A stretch of DNA of 64,000 nt from Liolophura sinensis (lineage: Eukaryota; Mollusca; Polyplacophora; Chitonida; Chitonidae), in the NCBI RefSeq assembly GCF_032854445.1, contig NC_088306.1:14505386-14569385 (forward strand). The letters are read 5' to 3'. A program made the position numbers and the translations under genes. Shown here piece by piece: positions 10,839 through 21,164 of this stretch (position 1 is the stretch's first letter; the number at the start of each line of letters is the position of its first letter). Under the pieces are notes generated by a model that had not been told where the DNA came from, did not search any database, and saw nothing but the letters and a program-made list of their open reading frames with translations.

Positions 10839-13544
10839 ATGTCCATTATCCTGTCACCTTTAGTCTCCAATGCCGGGTACAATGTGACGCAAGCAGCACA
10901 CATACAAACCTCAAAACAATTGGAAACAAACCACGAAGATGGAACAACGACAAAAAATCCATATCTAGAGAACATTAACAAAAGTAAAATATTTGATGTA
11001 TTAAGTACTTTACGCGATCTGAATGACAAAGGTCGAGAAAATATCACAAAACAGCAAACAATATAGAACACATCCTTGTTGAGCCAGCGTTAGGGAGCTT
11101 GGAAGTCGGAGCAGTACAAACATACACAAAGAACACCTTATGCAAGTCGAAAAAAACATGGGTTGACTAGGAATGTATAGAAAAAGGGCCGAATATAACG
11201 CTGCTAAAAGAAAACACAGAAAGCACAGAATACAAGAAAACAAAGACCTGTTAGGCACGATTAGCAAAACTGGCAAACGACAAGGACAAAACATAGAAAG
11301 ATATAGGTATGTCCAGAAAAGTAGTCCAAAGGCGTTTTAGAATTACATTAACAAATTCCATGAGAAATGTGAAGAAACTGTGCTTCCTTTGGATAAAGCC
11401 TATACTCACGTCAGGGATGTTAACAGCGATGCACCTCAAGAATCAAGGTTGTATGGGCAGGCATATTACTAAACAGCGGGGTAAACATTGCTCCTCTGAA
11501 TAAGAAGATTGCCCTTGCGGAATGAACGCATAGGTAAAACAGCTTAAAAACAATCAAAGTCTGGAGGTGTTGACAATGTAGTTCATGAACACATTAAGGA
11601 AACATTCCCAATCATGAAAGATATATGTCTGAGTGTTTATTTAAATATGATCTTAGATACTGCATGTGTACCTATAGACTGGTGCACGGGTATAATTAAG
11701 CCTATTTTCAAGAATAAGGGTGACCCTATGAATGCGGCTAATTACCACCCAATCACTCTTCAAGGCAGTATGGGCAACTTCGGTACAGCTATTTTAAATA
11801 AACGACTCCCAGTGTATCTTTAGTCTAATTATCTTCTGTCTGCTAGTCAGACAGGATTTTAAAAAAGTTTTTCTACAATGGATCAAATTTTAAATGTAAT
11901 TTATCCAAAAAAGAAAGACAGAAAGACACAAGTTATATTGTGCTTTTATTGGCCTCAGCAAAGCCTTCGATTAAGTTTGGAGGGACAGACTGTGATTTAC
12001 ACTTACTAAGCAATTGTATAAGAAGTAAAATTTTTGATGTGACTTTATTAATGTACAATGACAGTAAATAATGTGTACAAGTTAATAACCATAAATCTTT
12101 CACCATTGTTATTTTCTACATTTTCCAATGATTTGAATACCTACCTGGAAGGCAAAGGGTGTAATTGAATTTGTGTATAAAAATATTTAATCTACTGTAT
12201 GCAGATGATACTGTGATAATGGCAATTTCACGATATAAACTTCAAAATATGTTAAATGCCTGTGACGAATATTGCACATATTGTCAGCTAGAAATAAATG
12301 TCGAAAAATTCCAAAGTTAATTTTGAAAGTAGAAATTAGCGAAATGAGGACTTTGTATGTTGTGGAAATCAAATTAGTGTGGTTTATCATTTTAAGGGTC
12401 TTGGGTTATTTTTAAGTTAAAATAAAAAATTTAGTTATACAATGAAAAAGAATGTTGAACAAGGAACAAAGGCGATGTATTGATTTCTACAAAGAACTGG
12501 TAACCTTGATCTCAACATTGAATGTATCTTAGAATTATTTGACCAGACAGCTATGCCTGTCCTCTTGCAAGGATGCGAAATACTGGGAGTGGGCAATGTA
12601 AGAGCGATTGAGGCGTGTGATCTCAAATTTTTAAATATATCCTCAGGCTGAGAAATTCAACTCTATCAGTCATGGTGGGTTTCCCCGTCGGCTCTGCCCA
12701 GTTTTCTCCCACCACAATCCACCCTTCGTATAAGTGAAACATTCTTGAGTGCGACGTAAAACACCAATCAAATAAATAAATAAATAAATCAGTCATGGTA
12801 TATGGAGAAACAGGAAGACCTCCTAACTCAGTTATAATCAGAATTGTTGATTATTGGATGAAATTACTACAATGTACTGTAAACAATAATGCTAGTCACC
12901 TACTACATTTTGTTTCTGGATATACAGAAAACTTTACTTGGCTGAAAAATGTTAAAAACAATCTAGATAAAATCGGGATGTCTAATGTGTATAGGACACC
13001 GACCCTGTTTAACACTGGATGGGTTGCTGTTGCAACTAAGCGAAGACCAACTGGTCATTATATTCAACGCTGGTTTGTAGAATTCTGTGCTTCAAGCAAG
13101 GGTGCTTTTAGCGCACTATAAAATCTACTTTTACAAGTGAAAAGTAACACAGGGTTTTACCAAATACACTTATGTACAAAATGTTACAATTCAGAGAATA
13201 TAATCATTATATACCGATATAAATGGGCAGATGGTATAAGGTACCACGGTCTGAAAGACTACGTTGCTTTTGCCAGATGACTGTTGGTGATGAATATCAC
13301 CTCATATTTGATTGTATTAAATACGCAAATGTCCGCCAGAAACTCATCCCGATGTATTTTAGGAATCCTGCATATTGGACGTCTCTACATCTTTGAAAAT
13401 GGAAATACATGTATCATGAGTAACCTTGCCAAGTTTATTAGTAAAATATGGCACGATTGCAAGGAATCCTATAGATAATGTTACCCGTTATATAATAATT
13501 ACAATATCTCTGTATATGCTTCCATGCCAAATAAAGTTTATATA
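10839..13544 (+). pseudogene. Dead reverse transcriptase of the second LINE (LINE-2 here, copy A)
   Basis: Several broken frames in sequence order. A basic linker between endonuclease and RT is readable near 11,160-11,530. At 11,614-11,823 comes the RT start (CTGIIKPIFKNKGDP, NYHPITL). The catalytic YADD box is at 12,198-12,209 (LLYADDTVIM). A thumb-like stretch near 12,380-12,640 (AMPVLLQGCEI) continues as MVYGETGRPP after a SINE insertion at 12,795-13,121. A C-terminal Cys/His segment near 13,220-13,330 (RCFCQMTVGDEYHLIFDC) is followed by an AATAAAG near 13,530. Stops and frameshifts throughout mean it is inactive. Copy B shares most of them. Confidence 0.8.
12677..12787 (+). mobile_element. 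5'-truncated SINE inserted into the LINE-2 RT (copy A)
   Basis: Only the 3' part of the SINE is present (GGGTTTCCCCGTCGGCTCTG to AAATAAATAAAT). It is flanked by a 12-bp target duplication, ATCAGTCATGGT, at 12,665-12,676 and 12,788-12,799. Removing it restores the LINE reading from NSTLSVM into VYGETGRPP, which shows insertion into the RT coding sequence. It is present in copy B, where the GCTGG body motif is also kept (lost here by a small deletion). Confidence 0.92.
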
Positions 13545-13549
13545 TAACA

Positions 13550-13980
13550 AAAAGAAAAATGTAAACACGGTAATTTGTTTTGCATGTTCTACTTCCGGTT
13601 TGCTGACATGGTTAACGGTTATGTAAAATTTGTCTCCTTTGCCTTGGGATGATGTTAGGCTTTAAGCCGGCATATCTAGCTTCATTGGTTAAAGAGATAT
13701 ATCTACTTCCGGGTTAGAGGATATCACTTCCGGTTTTTTTCTAAATTTGCGTTTTCGCAATTAACGTCCAAGACTGCATCGGATAGGATGCCGGACATTA
13801 CCTGCACAAGCTTAGAAATTATTAACAAAGAACGAATTTTTTGTCATGTGACATTTTCACCCAATATCTCAGGTTTGGGGCCAAATCCAATATGGCCTCC
13901 AAGTCGCACGACCAAATGTTTCAAAAAGATAAAAAAAAAAAAGCACAACTTCACATCCATTCCTAAAACGTACTGGTTAC
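13550..13980. other. Sequence downstream of LINE-2, nothing recognised
   Basis: Contains two CTTCCGG-rich stretches (near 13,700 and 13,735). A similar pair with TTCATCGATTAA lies at 41,560-41,640 downstream of another LINE-2 3' end, so this may be part of the repeat or a flanking repeat. Confidence 0.4.
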
Positions 13981-13984
13981 CTTT

Positions 13985-14105
13985 GATAAATTGAAAAGAG
14001 GCCGTTATTCACCGGTTATGTTTAACCATTTGCCAGCTGTCACACTGTCATCGCTGCTGTGGTTTTACTCTCTATGCTGTACATTTTTAATTATATTTAG
14101 TTGCT
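13985..14105 (+). repeat. F1 dispersed repeat, partial copy
   Basis: Matches the F1 core: AGAGGCCG, TTCACCGGTTATG, CATTTGCCAGCTG, TCATCGCTGCTGTGGTTTTA, ATGCTGTACATTTTTAATTA. A short minus-strand F1 start (CCTCTTGTCAGTTTACCTTT) follows at about 14,225. Copy B has it at 56,278-56,395. Confidence 0.75.
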
Positions 14106-14569
14106 ACCGTTGGTTACGTTCTGCGCGATAGATCGTGCTGAATTTGGTACAAAAAAGTGAAGTGAAATGCAAAATAATAGATGTGACAGCTGACAATGAG
14201 TCACATAAAACTGACCAAATCTTACCTCTTGTCAGTTTACCTTTGGTAAGGCACTATTCTAACTGTTCATTGTACACACATAAAACCTAGAAGCCCGCTA
14301 GCACATTTACTACGTTTCCGCAAAAAAAAGAATGACCATTAGACGACAAACAGTTGCTCTGAAATGCTTTACAGACGGGAAAGCGTACCTTGCTCACTCA
14401 CAAGAATCCACATGCAATTGACGTCAAATTTGCTTTGTAATTCAAGTAAAACAAACAATACTGTTTTTAAAGTTCCTACTTTGGTAGAGCTGTGTACATA
14501 TAGATAAAAGATTGGTGGTAAAACTCCAAAAAAAGACCTACATTAACCGAAGTAAATCGACAATTGGCT

Positions 14570-14665
14570 GTATTTCATCAGTTACGCGTGCGTGTGACCA
14601 TTTCCTAATTATCGCACTGTCGACCCTACCCTGGTTTTTCTCTATATGCTGTTAGTCTTTTATTA
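14570..14665 (+). repeat. F1 dispersed repeat, diverged partial copy
   Basis: Shares TTTCATCAGTTACG, GTGTGACCATTTCC, CACTGTCG and CTGGTTTTTCTCTATATGCT with the F1 core. Copy B has it at 56,865-56,955. Confidence 0.55.
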
Positions 14666-14938
14666 CTTTGTTGATTTGGTATACTCTTAAACAGCAGGAA
14701 ATATATCCCATAAACTCATACATTTACACCCCGACCGCAAAAGAAAAGCAACAAATATCGAAAATGTAACAAAAACAAAAAACACCCTATTTCCTACACC
14801 AGTTTTCAAATGGTACATGCGATAAATTGATTTGAGAGATGGAACTGAATCTGTACGTCACCACACAGTATTCCAGACACGCCCTAAATCTTCGCTAGAA
14901 GCTGCAACATCATTGGACACTTTGGACCGATAATCATA

Positions 14939-15025
14939 GCCAATAAAAACCTAAAGGTCGAGTTCCAACCAATCGTCTGAGTGTCATGTAGGTATAAATA
15001 CAGGAGACGGGTGCGTGAGTACTCA
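14939..15025 (+). promoter_or_regulatory. Predicted TATA promoter (copy A)
   Basis: CCAAT boxes at 14,940-14,944 and 14,969-14,973 precede a TATAAATA at 14,993-15,000. An initiator-like CTCATCT has its A at 15,025, about 32 bases from the first T of the TATA box, the usual spacing. A possible 5' exon and a consensus splice donor follow. The whole arrangement is kept in copy B (TATAAATA at 57,282-57,289). This is inference from motif spacing; no transcript evidence is available here. Confidence 0.55.
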
Positions 15026-15173
15026 TCTGGAGCGTGAAATCAAAGAGTTCACCAAGAAAGATCTCATCTGGAGACGATTTAAACACGCCGTGGCTTTTGC
15101 GAGACTGGAAGCCTGATTTGAAACTGTAAAATTTGATAAGAAGTAAGCTGACGGTCACAGATTTAGGGAACTG
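15025..15173 (+). other. Predicted 5' non-coding first exon with splice donor (copy A)
   Basis: From the predicted start at 15,025 the sequence has no ATG up to 15,173, where CTG is followed by the consensus donor GTAAGT (15,174-15,179). A non-coding leader exon of about 149 bases is therefore plausible. The next convincing acceptor I see before an open coding exon on this strand is at 23,371, directly upstream of the GPCR, so this may be its first exon with an intron of about 8.2 kb. Other downstream exons cannot be excluded. Confidence 0.45.
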
Positions 15174-15544
15174 GTAAGTTTTGATTGCATTGTTATTTCG
15201 TAAGGTGTTGAGTTCAAGTTAGTCTACAAAACGCCTTGTTTTGACGTTTTTCAACGAGAAAATCGAAATGTCTTTTCGCATTTTATTTTGATATAATGTG
15301 CATTTCTGTGCAATCAGCTCGTCCAATTCTAAGCAAAGGCAACCTTTAAAAAGACGCACTGCATCAATTTGCATCCTAAATTGGTTTTCGTTTATACTCG
15401 TGCCTGGAAATTTCTTTTTTTTCAACGTCATTCAAACATGGAGTTTATTTCAAAGTAATCAATTCTACCTGCAATACAGGAGTTTCCAGGAACCCCTATC
15501 TTTACACGCTCAGAAGTGTTGTCCTTATTCTTTATTTGTACCCA

Positions 15545-16100
15545 TATTCAGTTTTCCAGAAGTATAGCCTGTATACTCTGTTTATACCCCTATTCAGTTA
15601 CCCAGAAGTGCAGTATGTATTCTGTATTTGTACCCCTATTCAGTTTTCCAGAGGTGTAGTATGTATTCTCTATTTGTACCCGTATTCAGTTTTCCAGAAA
15701 TGCGGTCTGTATTCAATATTTGTACCCCTATTCAGTTTTCCAGAAGTGTAATCTGTATTCTCTATTTGTACCCCTATTCAGTTTTCCAGAAGTGTAGTCT
15801 GTATTCTCTATTTGTACCCGTATTCAGTTTTCCAGAAGTGTAGTCTGTATTCTCTATTTGTACCCGTATTCAGTTTTCCAGAAGTGTAGTCTGTATTCTC
15901 TATTTGTACCCGTATTCAGTTTTCCAGAAGTGTAGTCTGTATTCTCTATTTGTACCCGTATTCAGTTTTCCAGAGGTGTAGTATGTATTCTCTATTTGTA
16001 CCCCTATTCAGTTTTCCAGAAATGCAGTCTGTATTCAATATTTGTACCCGTATTCAGTTTTCCAGAAGTGTAGTCTGTATTCTCTATTTGTACCCCTATT
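15545..16100 (+). repeat. 46-bp minisatellite, 12 units (copy A)
   Basis: Tandem units of TATTCAGTTTTCCAGAAGTG followed by TAGTCTGTATTCTCTATTTG and TACCC(C/G). Because 46 is not a multiple of three the array is read in rotating frames and gives overlapping Tyr/Phe/Ser-rich frames that end at GAAGTGTAG; these are not genes. If the promoter model is right, it lies in the first intron. Copy B has 12 units with a different order of unit variants. Confidence 0.95.
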
Positions 16101-16104
16101 TAGG

Positions 16105-16635
16105 GTATGCAAAAAACATTGTCCCGTTGAAGGAGGACCTGAATGCTTGTATAGCTTTCCCCTGTGGGGGTAGCTGATGTGCAATTTTTATACTTTATTG
16201 GGGCGTAACACGCTACTCTATGGCTACGGACTGTAACGCATCGGACTGAATACAAGCACCAATTTGGACAAGCGTAAAGTTGCAATCAAAATGCAACCAC
16301 AATACATAAATATATGTTTTTTAATGAACGGCAACTTCTAAACTGGCTTGGTACAAGATTTGAATACTAGTTGTATTTACACGTTTATAGAACACACCTT
16401 TCGTCATCAATAAAAACTGTTGTTTTTTCTCTTTACATGATTCCGTCCTGATTTATGCACTTTCTTAGCTACTTAGTGGTTTCTGAGCGCACTTTTAACA
16501 CCTGGCCTTGTCGATAACCACCACGAACGTTCTTTGAGGTTGGCGATTGATGAGCAAATGTCTGATACCTCAACAAGTTCTACAATGTTTCACAACAGAA
16601 ATTATTCTACAACAAAGAATGCACTGGGATCACAA
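16105..16635. other. Spacer, nothing recognised (copy A)
   Basis: No gene, RNA or repeat recognised. The counterpart in copy B is about 58,394-58,930. Confidence 0.45.
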
Positions 16636-16639
16636 AACG

Positions 16640-16845
16640 TGATTCTACATTCCAATCGGTCAATTCTACATCAATGACGCCTAATATATTGCAATTAACA
16701 TCAATGCATTTTTTTCCTTGTTTTTAACTAATACTTCTTAAGCCCTGCTAGGGGGCGCGTAATTTGCTACGTTTTAAGCATTTTGAATGAAGAGTTAGAA
16801 TAAAACCCTAACTGGGGCCATATTTCACCAGTTATGTGTGACGTG
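16640..16845 (+). repeat. F1 dispersed repeat, partial copy
   Basis: Shares ATTGCAATTAACATCA, CTTAAGCCCTGCTAGGGGGC, GTTAGAATAAAACCCTAACT and TTTCACCAGTTATGTGTGAC with F1, in the order seen at 40,675-41,000. Copy B has it at 58,935-59,145. Confidence 0.7.
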
Positions 16846-17049
16846 TGTCTGTAATTATAAGGAAGTGAATGTGTCTGAGACGACGGTGTATTTTTTTTTT
16901 ACACATTTTGGGAGCATCGTGATGTTTACTCCAAGCCGCCCGACATTATGCATACCGCTGGTAAACCATAAAAGGGCGCTCTGGATCGATAATGACAAAA
17001 CCCACTTAAAGCAGAATCTAAAGGGGTCATTCATCACATTTTGTAAAAA

Positions 17050-17300
17050 TATGTATGTTGAAACAGACATTCGTATACCAGCTGTCAACTTATATGGACG
17101 TTCCAGGTCCATAATCGCAAGGCCGTTTCCCCAAACGACGTTTAAAAACAAAGCATTAAAGAACTAAGAAAGTATATGAAATTAGGACAGAACCATACAC
17201 AGAGAAGCAGTCAACAGTTTTCAGTGATGTCGGAAAGACGCAAGGTATGTTCTTGGCAAACAAGTAAAATCAGTATTCATGTCGTGTACCATGCTATAGT
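17050..17300 (+). repeat. Dispersed repeat family 2 (F2), long copy
   Basis: Shares GAAACAGACATTCGTATACC, CAGCTGTCAAC, AATCGCAAGGCC, GAGAAGCAGTCAACAG, TTTTCAGTGATG, ACGCAAGGTATGTTCT and TACCATGCTA with copies at 36,018 and, in part, at 20,578, 28,565, 36,672 and 37,495. Frames across it on both strands are an effect of the repeat. Copy B has it at 59,341-59,591. Confidence 0.75.
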
Positions 17301-17304
17301 TTAT

Positions 17305-17925
17305 TTCTTGTCGCCTATATTCAGCTCTCTGTAAAATCAATCATACGCGTTACTAAAATTGACTTTACGTAACAACACATCTATATGTTAGAAGTCCATA
17401 TTATTGCAAGGAAAATGAACTTACAACACTTTTTCTAGTTCATAATGTTACATAAACTCGGTTTTGACAGCAAGAACCCATTGTCTTGGGTGATGTCAAA
17501 ATAATTCAAAATCCAGTGGAATGCTGGATACTGAGTAGAGGTCAAGCTGTTTTGCTGGAGGGCAACATCTGTTGCCTGAACTGCTATCGACTTAACTGTA
17601 AACCCTGTAATTGACACTGCCATTTTTGCAATTGTTTACACTTTTTAGTATGATATAGCCTTTATATTCATTTATTTGTGTTTTCTCTTGTGGAATATGA
17701 CCTGACGTTGGTATGGATTTAGATATGGATGTTAGGAAGTTAAAGAAATATAGTCTATTCGCGGAGACAGCAGTGGAGTTACAGCTGAGTTACTGCCTGG
17801 GCCCCGTTGTTCAAAACTGGTTTCAGACTTAAAACCAGATTTACCTTTAAGCCAAGTTTCCAGTTTTGTACTCCGCGTCATATAAATTGCTTACCAGTAT
17901 ATTAAATATGAAGTAAAAAAGCATC
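17305..17925. other. Spacer, nothing recognised (copy A)
   Basis: No gene recognised. Ends at the Tc1 insertion point. Copy B lacks 5 bases near 17,780 and is otherwise colinear. Confidence 0.45.
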
Positions 17926-17927
17926 TG

Positions 17928-17970
17928 CACTCACTGGCCATAAGTATTGCAACATACAGAAAATTGAGAA
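17928..17970 (+). repeat. Left terminal inverted repeat of Tc1 element
   Basis: 43 bp beginning CACTCACTGGCC. It is the exact reverse complement of 19,272-19,314 and lies downstream of the transposase stop. Confidence 0.96.
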
Positions 17971-18099
17971 AGCAATTCATTTTCACATGATATTTTATTA
18001 ATTGATGGCAGGCTCCTAAATCTTTTAGTTGCATCGTAGGACAGATAAGTTTGTTTGATAATAACCGTAACTACTACATTTCACTGATTTTTGCCTGTT

Positions 18100-19131
18100 T
18101 CAATATTTTGTTGGGTACCCTCGAGCTCGTATGATGGCATTCATTCTTCTTGGCATTGTGTCATAAAGCTGTCTTACTCTTTCTGGACTGATATTAGCCC
18201 AAGCCATGAAAATGGAGCGGATCAAGTCATTCCTGGTGGTGGGCCTGTCCTTCATAACTGTTCGGCCAATGTCATCCCAGAGGTTTTCAATCGGATTGGC
18301 ATCCGGTGATTGGGCAGGCCAGTTGATATGGTTGATCCCTCGTTCATGGTACCATTCCTGCATCGCAGCAGCCCTGTGGGGAGGGGCATTATCATCCTGA
18401 AATACGAATGGGTGATCTTGGTCGCCAAAGATGTTCCTAATAGATGGTAGCAAATTCTCCTCCAAAATCCTTTGGTAACAGACGTGGTTTATATTTCCGT
18501 CTATGAGTACGAGTTCACCGACACCATGTATCCCGATGCATCCCCATACCATTATGGAAACTGCATTATGGTGCGCGAAGGTCAGGTTTTCGGGATTATG
18601 GGAAGTTCTGATCCCGCGCCACACTCGAATTCTCCCATCATCGAAAGACAAGCAAAATTTAGATTCGTCGGAAAACACAATATGGCGCCAGTTGTCATCC
18701 ACTGTCCAGTTTCTTACCCTGGTTGCCCATCTCACTCTCGCCCGTCTGTTGACCGGAAAGATAAGCGGTTTTCTTCTGGAAAGACGGCTAAACATATTGC
18801 ACTGATGAAGCCGCCGACGGGTAGTCTTGGTTGAAATTCTCTGACCAATAGCATTGCTCCACCTTTCAGCCAAAAATTTTGCAGGACTGAAACGAGCCAA
18901 CCGCGTGATACGCACAAGTCGTCTATCGTCTCTCGCTGTGGTTTTCCTTTTCCCTCCACTTCTGGGTAATTTGTTACAATTGCCACTTTCGTTATATCTC
19001 CTACAAACCCTATAAACAGTTTGACGACAAACACGAAACCGTCTGGTAATTCTCTCAACCGGAATACCCTCAGCTCTCAATACAACAATCTGTTGTCGTT
19101 CAACATCTGTCAACTCCCGTGTCTTCGGCAT
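18100..19131 (-). CDS. Tc1-family transposase, intact 343 aa
   Basis: Cuts the transposon out at its terminal repeats and inserts it at TA dinucleotides. Residues about 8-50 form a helix-turn-helix (LTDVERQQIVVLRAEG), and a basic GRPR-like linker PRSGGKRK follows at 56-63 before a second DNA-binding part. The catalytic domain has D155 (FSDESKF), D247 (QDDNAPPHRA) and E282 (NPIENLW). There are 34 residues between D247 and E282, which is the DD34E signature of Tc1. The length is normal for the family (about 340 residues), there is no stop or frameshift, and the ATG follows the right terminal repeat by about 140 bases. It sits wholly inside the element. Activity is not shown by the sequence but no defect is visible. 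Confidence 0.96.
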   Translation of the reverse strand: MPKTRELTDVERQQIVVLRAEGIPVERITRRFRVCRQTVYRVCRRYNESGNCNKLPRSGGKRKTTARDDRRLVRITRLARFSPAKFLAERWSNAIGQRISTKTTRRRLHQCNMFSRLSRRKPLIFPVNRRARVRWATRVRNWTVDDNWRHIVFSDESKFCLSFDDGRIRVWRGIRTSHNPENLTFAHHNAVSIMVWGCIGIHGVGELVLIDGNINHVCYQRILEENLLPSIRNIFGDQDHPFVFQDDNAPPHRAAAMQEWYHERGINHINWPAQSPDANPIENLWDDIGRTVMKDRPTTRNDLIRSIFMAWANISPERVRQLYDTMPRRMNAIIRARGYPTKY

Positions 19132-19271
19132 GACTAAACCATGTGAAATGCTCTTGAGCTTGCAGCAGCGAAGAACACTTCAACTTGTTATATAAGGAAG
19201 TGCATTCTTTATTGCATAATATACACGGCTCCTTAAGGTATTTATATGTTAATAGCACGAGGCCGCGGTTG

Positions 19272-19314
19272 TTCTCAATTTTCTGTATGTTGCAATACTT
19301 ATGGCCAGTGAGTG
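19272..19314 (-). repeat. Right terminal inverted repeat of Tc1 element
   Basis: 43 bp ending GGCCAGTGAGTG, exact inverse of the left end. It lies upstream of the transposase start and is followed by the TA target dinucleotide at 19,315-19,316. Confidence 0.96.
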
Positions 19315-19316
19315 TA

Positions 19317-20445
19317 TATGTCAGGCAGTTGGATCTGCTTTCCATAACATACATGTGGAGAGTTAACCATTTAGGTGGTTAGCAAATAAATCAATTTCCA
19401 TGATTTCCCAAAACATCCTAAAATTTTTTGGAAGATAGTTTTATCTAACATACAGTCTTTACTGTCGTCTGTTTTCCGTCTCTCCAAATCTGCCTCAAAG
19501 TTAGTACTATCTGGTGTATGACAACCTCTGATCCATAAGTCTTTATCCTTGCACCACATTCAAATATCTCGCAAATGTATTGCACAGCATAGACTTTGAT
19601 CCACCCTTAGAATTTATGTATGACAAAGCTGTGGTGCTGTCAGATTTACTTGGAAATGTTTCTAATAATTCCAAGTAATTAATATGCTGACGACCCAGTA
19701 AGTGACCGTCTTCCCACTGTTTTTAATCATTAAGAATGGCTCTCCAACCAGTAAGACTGGCGTCTGTAGAAATCACTGTGTTTCGCTGGCTATAACTTAT
19801 GGGGGTCCTAGACTGTACAATATCGCTATCCACCAATTCAGGTCACATTTGGAGCACTCGGACAAAACTAAAAAATATCCATTACATACTTTCATGCTTC
19901 TGTTTTATCGCTCTCAAGATTGCGATAATACGACTAGCCAATCATATACTACAGGGAAAGAAGACACTAGCAGGCCAATGACGCGCAGCTTTCCGAACGG
20001 TTAGTGCTTTTTCTGCACTTAAACTGACCGACATTTCTCTTCAGCCCAAGACAAAACCTAAAACAGAGATACACAGTGTTGGTTCTAACACTGATTTCCC
20101 TTCATGTTTCAACAGCGTAATGTCTTTAACAGCCTAACTGTGTCAGTGACTTCTCTCAGTGATTTCTCTCGTATCCTGTATATCATTTACCTTGCAGGTA
20201 AGAGTAATCAATCTACCCGACATTGATACAAAGTATGTCTCTTTTTTTTTTCAACGTCGCAAACACTGGCTTCATTGATTTAGTGAAGTCTCGAAACTAA
20301 CGATAATCCATTAGGAAAGATATTTAAGATGTTCAGTTGCTATCGGAACATTAAATGCATCTTTTTAGATCTAACAAAGACATGTAACACTTCTGATGCG
20401 TGAGATCTATGGCTGATTTAATATAATTAGGAACCCACATCATAC
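19317..20445. other. Spacer, nothing recognised (copy A)
   Basis: Frames here (for example 19,702-20,004) change length between the copies through small indels, so they are not convincing genes. The counterpart in copy B is 60,214-61,340. Confidence 0.45.
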
Positions 20446-20449
20446 AGAG

Positions 20450-20540
20450 TAAAACCAGAGCAGGGACGACATTGTGATAGCTGGCAAATGGTCACATTTA
20501 ACCGGTGAAAGACGCCCACTTGTCAATTTAACACTGTCCA
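20450..20540 (-). repeat. F1 dispersed repeat, inverted partial copy
   Basis: On the minus strand it reads TCACCGGTTAAATGTGACC, CATTTGCCAGCTATCAC and GTCGTCCCTGCTCTGGTTTT. Copy B has it at about 61,345-61,437. Confidence 0.75.
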
Positions 20541-20577
20541 TTTTAAAATTATGATAAACATCAGAAGGCCAATATAA

Positions 20578-20705
20578 AGTACGAAGTCAGGAAGGCTTCA
20601 TGCAGAGAAGCAGTTAACAGTTTTCAATATTGAGGAAGGAATCTTCTAGGTAAAGAAATGAATTCAGTATCCGAATCGTGCACCATCCTAGTTTATAAAT
20701 AATAA
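20578..20705 (+). repeat. F2 dispersed repeat, 3' part
   Basis: Shares AGAGAAGCAGTTAACAGTTT and ATCGTGCACCATCCTAGTTT with the F2 copy at 17,050. A shorter related stretch (ATCGTGTATCATGCTAGTTT) follows near 20,827. Copy B has it at 61,475-61,602. Confidence 0.65.
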
Positions 20706-21054
20706 TAAAAACATGCTTCTCAGTTGTCCTTTGACAGATTTTATATTAACCTGGTTGAATTTCCACCACATAAGCGGCTTCATTTTATCAAGCAAAATTG
20801 GTTGGGCTGTTTCAAGTTATATCCAAATCGTGTATCATGCTAGTTTATAAGTTGTCAATAATAAAAAAAATATGTATCTCTGTTGCATTTAGATGGCTAC
20901 TGTTCATTTACCCAACGTGGCAAAATAATTGAATATGATAAAGATAAATCCACCTAGTCCCAGATTATGTTAGTACCAGAGATCCCGTCTGTAATTATTG
21001 TACAATAAGCATTTATACGAATAGTTAGAATGAAACCATATTTGCTAACAGGTA

Positions 21055-21160
21055 AATTGATAGGAGGTCGAACTTCACCGGTTACGTGTGACCATATGTG
21101 AGCTACCACACTGTCGTCTCCGTTCTGGTTTTACTCTCAATGCCGTCTTTGATTATTATA
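21055..21160 (+). repeat. F1 dispersed repeat, partial copy
   Basis: Shares TTCACCGGTTACGTGTGACC, CACACTGTCGTCTCCG and CTGGTTTTACTCTCAATGCC with the F1 core. Copy B has it at 61,950-62,055. Confidence 0.75.
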
Positions 21161-21164
21161 TTCC

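Larger units (their letters stand above)
17928..19314 (-). mobile_element. Complete Tc1-type DNA transposon, present only in copy A
   Basis: Terminal inverted repeats of 43 bp at 17,928-17,970 and 19,272-19,314 are identical to each other (both start CACTCACTGGCCATAAGTAT). TA follows the right end; the left flank reads TG where TA is expected, one substitution. Copy B has the empty site with a single TA at 60,212-60,213. The 1387-bp length, the perfect repeats and the open transposase on the minus strand indicate a recent and possibly autonomous copy. Confidence 0.96.

Noticed and set aside
15536-16177. Repeated 71-75 codon frames rich in Tyr, Phe and Ser
   Set aside because: They are the 46-bp minisatellite read in rotating frames.
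18472-18834. 120-codon frame antisense to the Tc1 transposase
   Set aside because: Shadow of the transposase coding strand.
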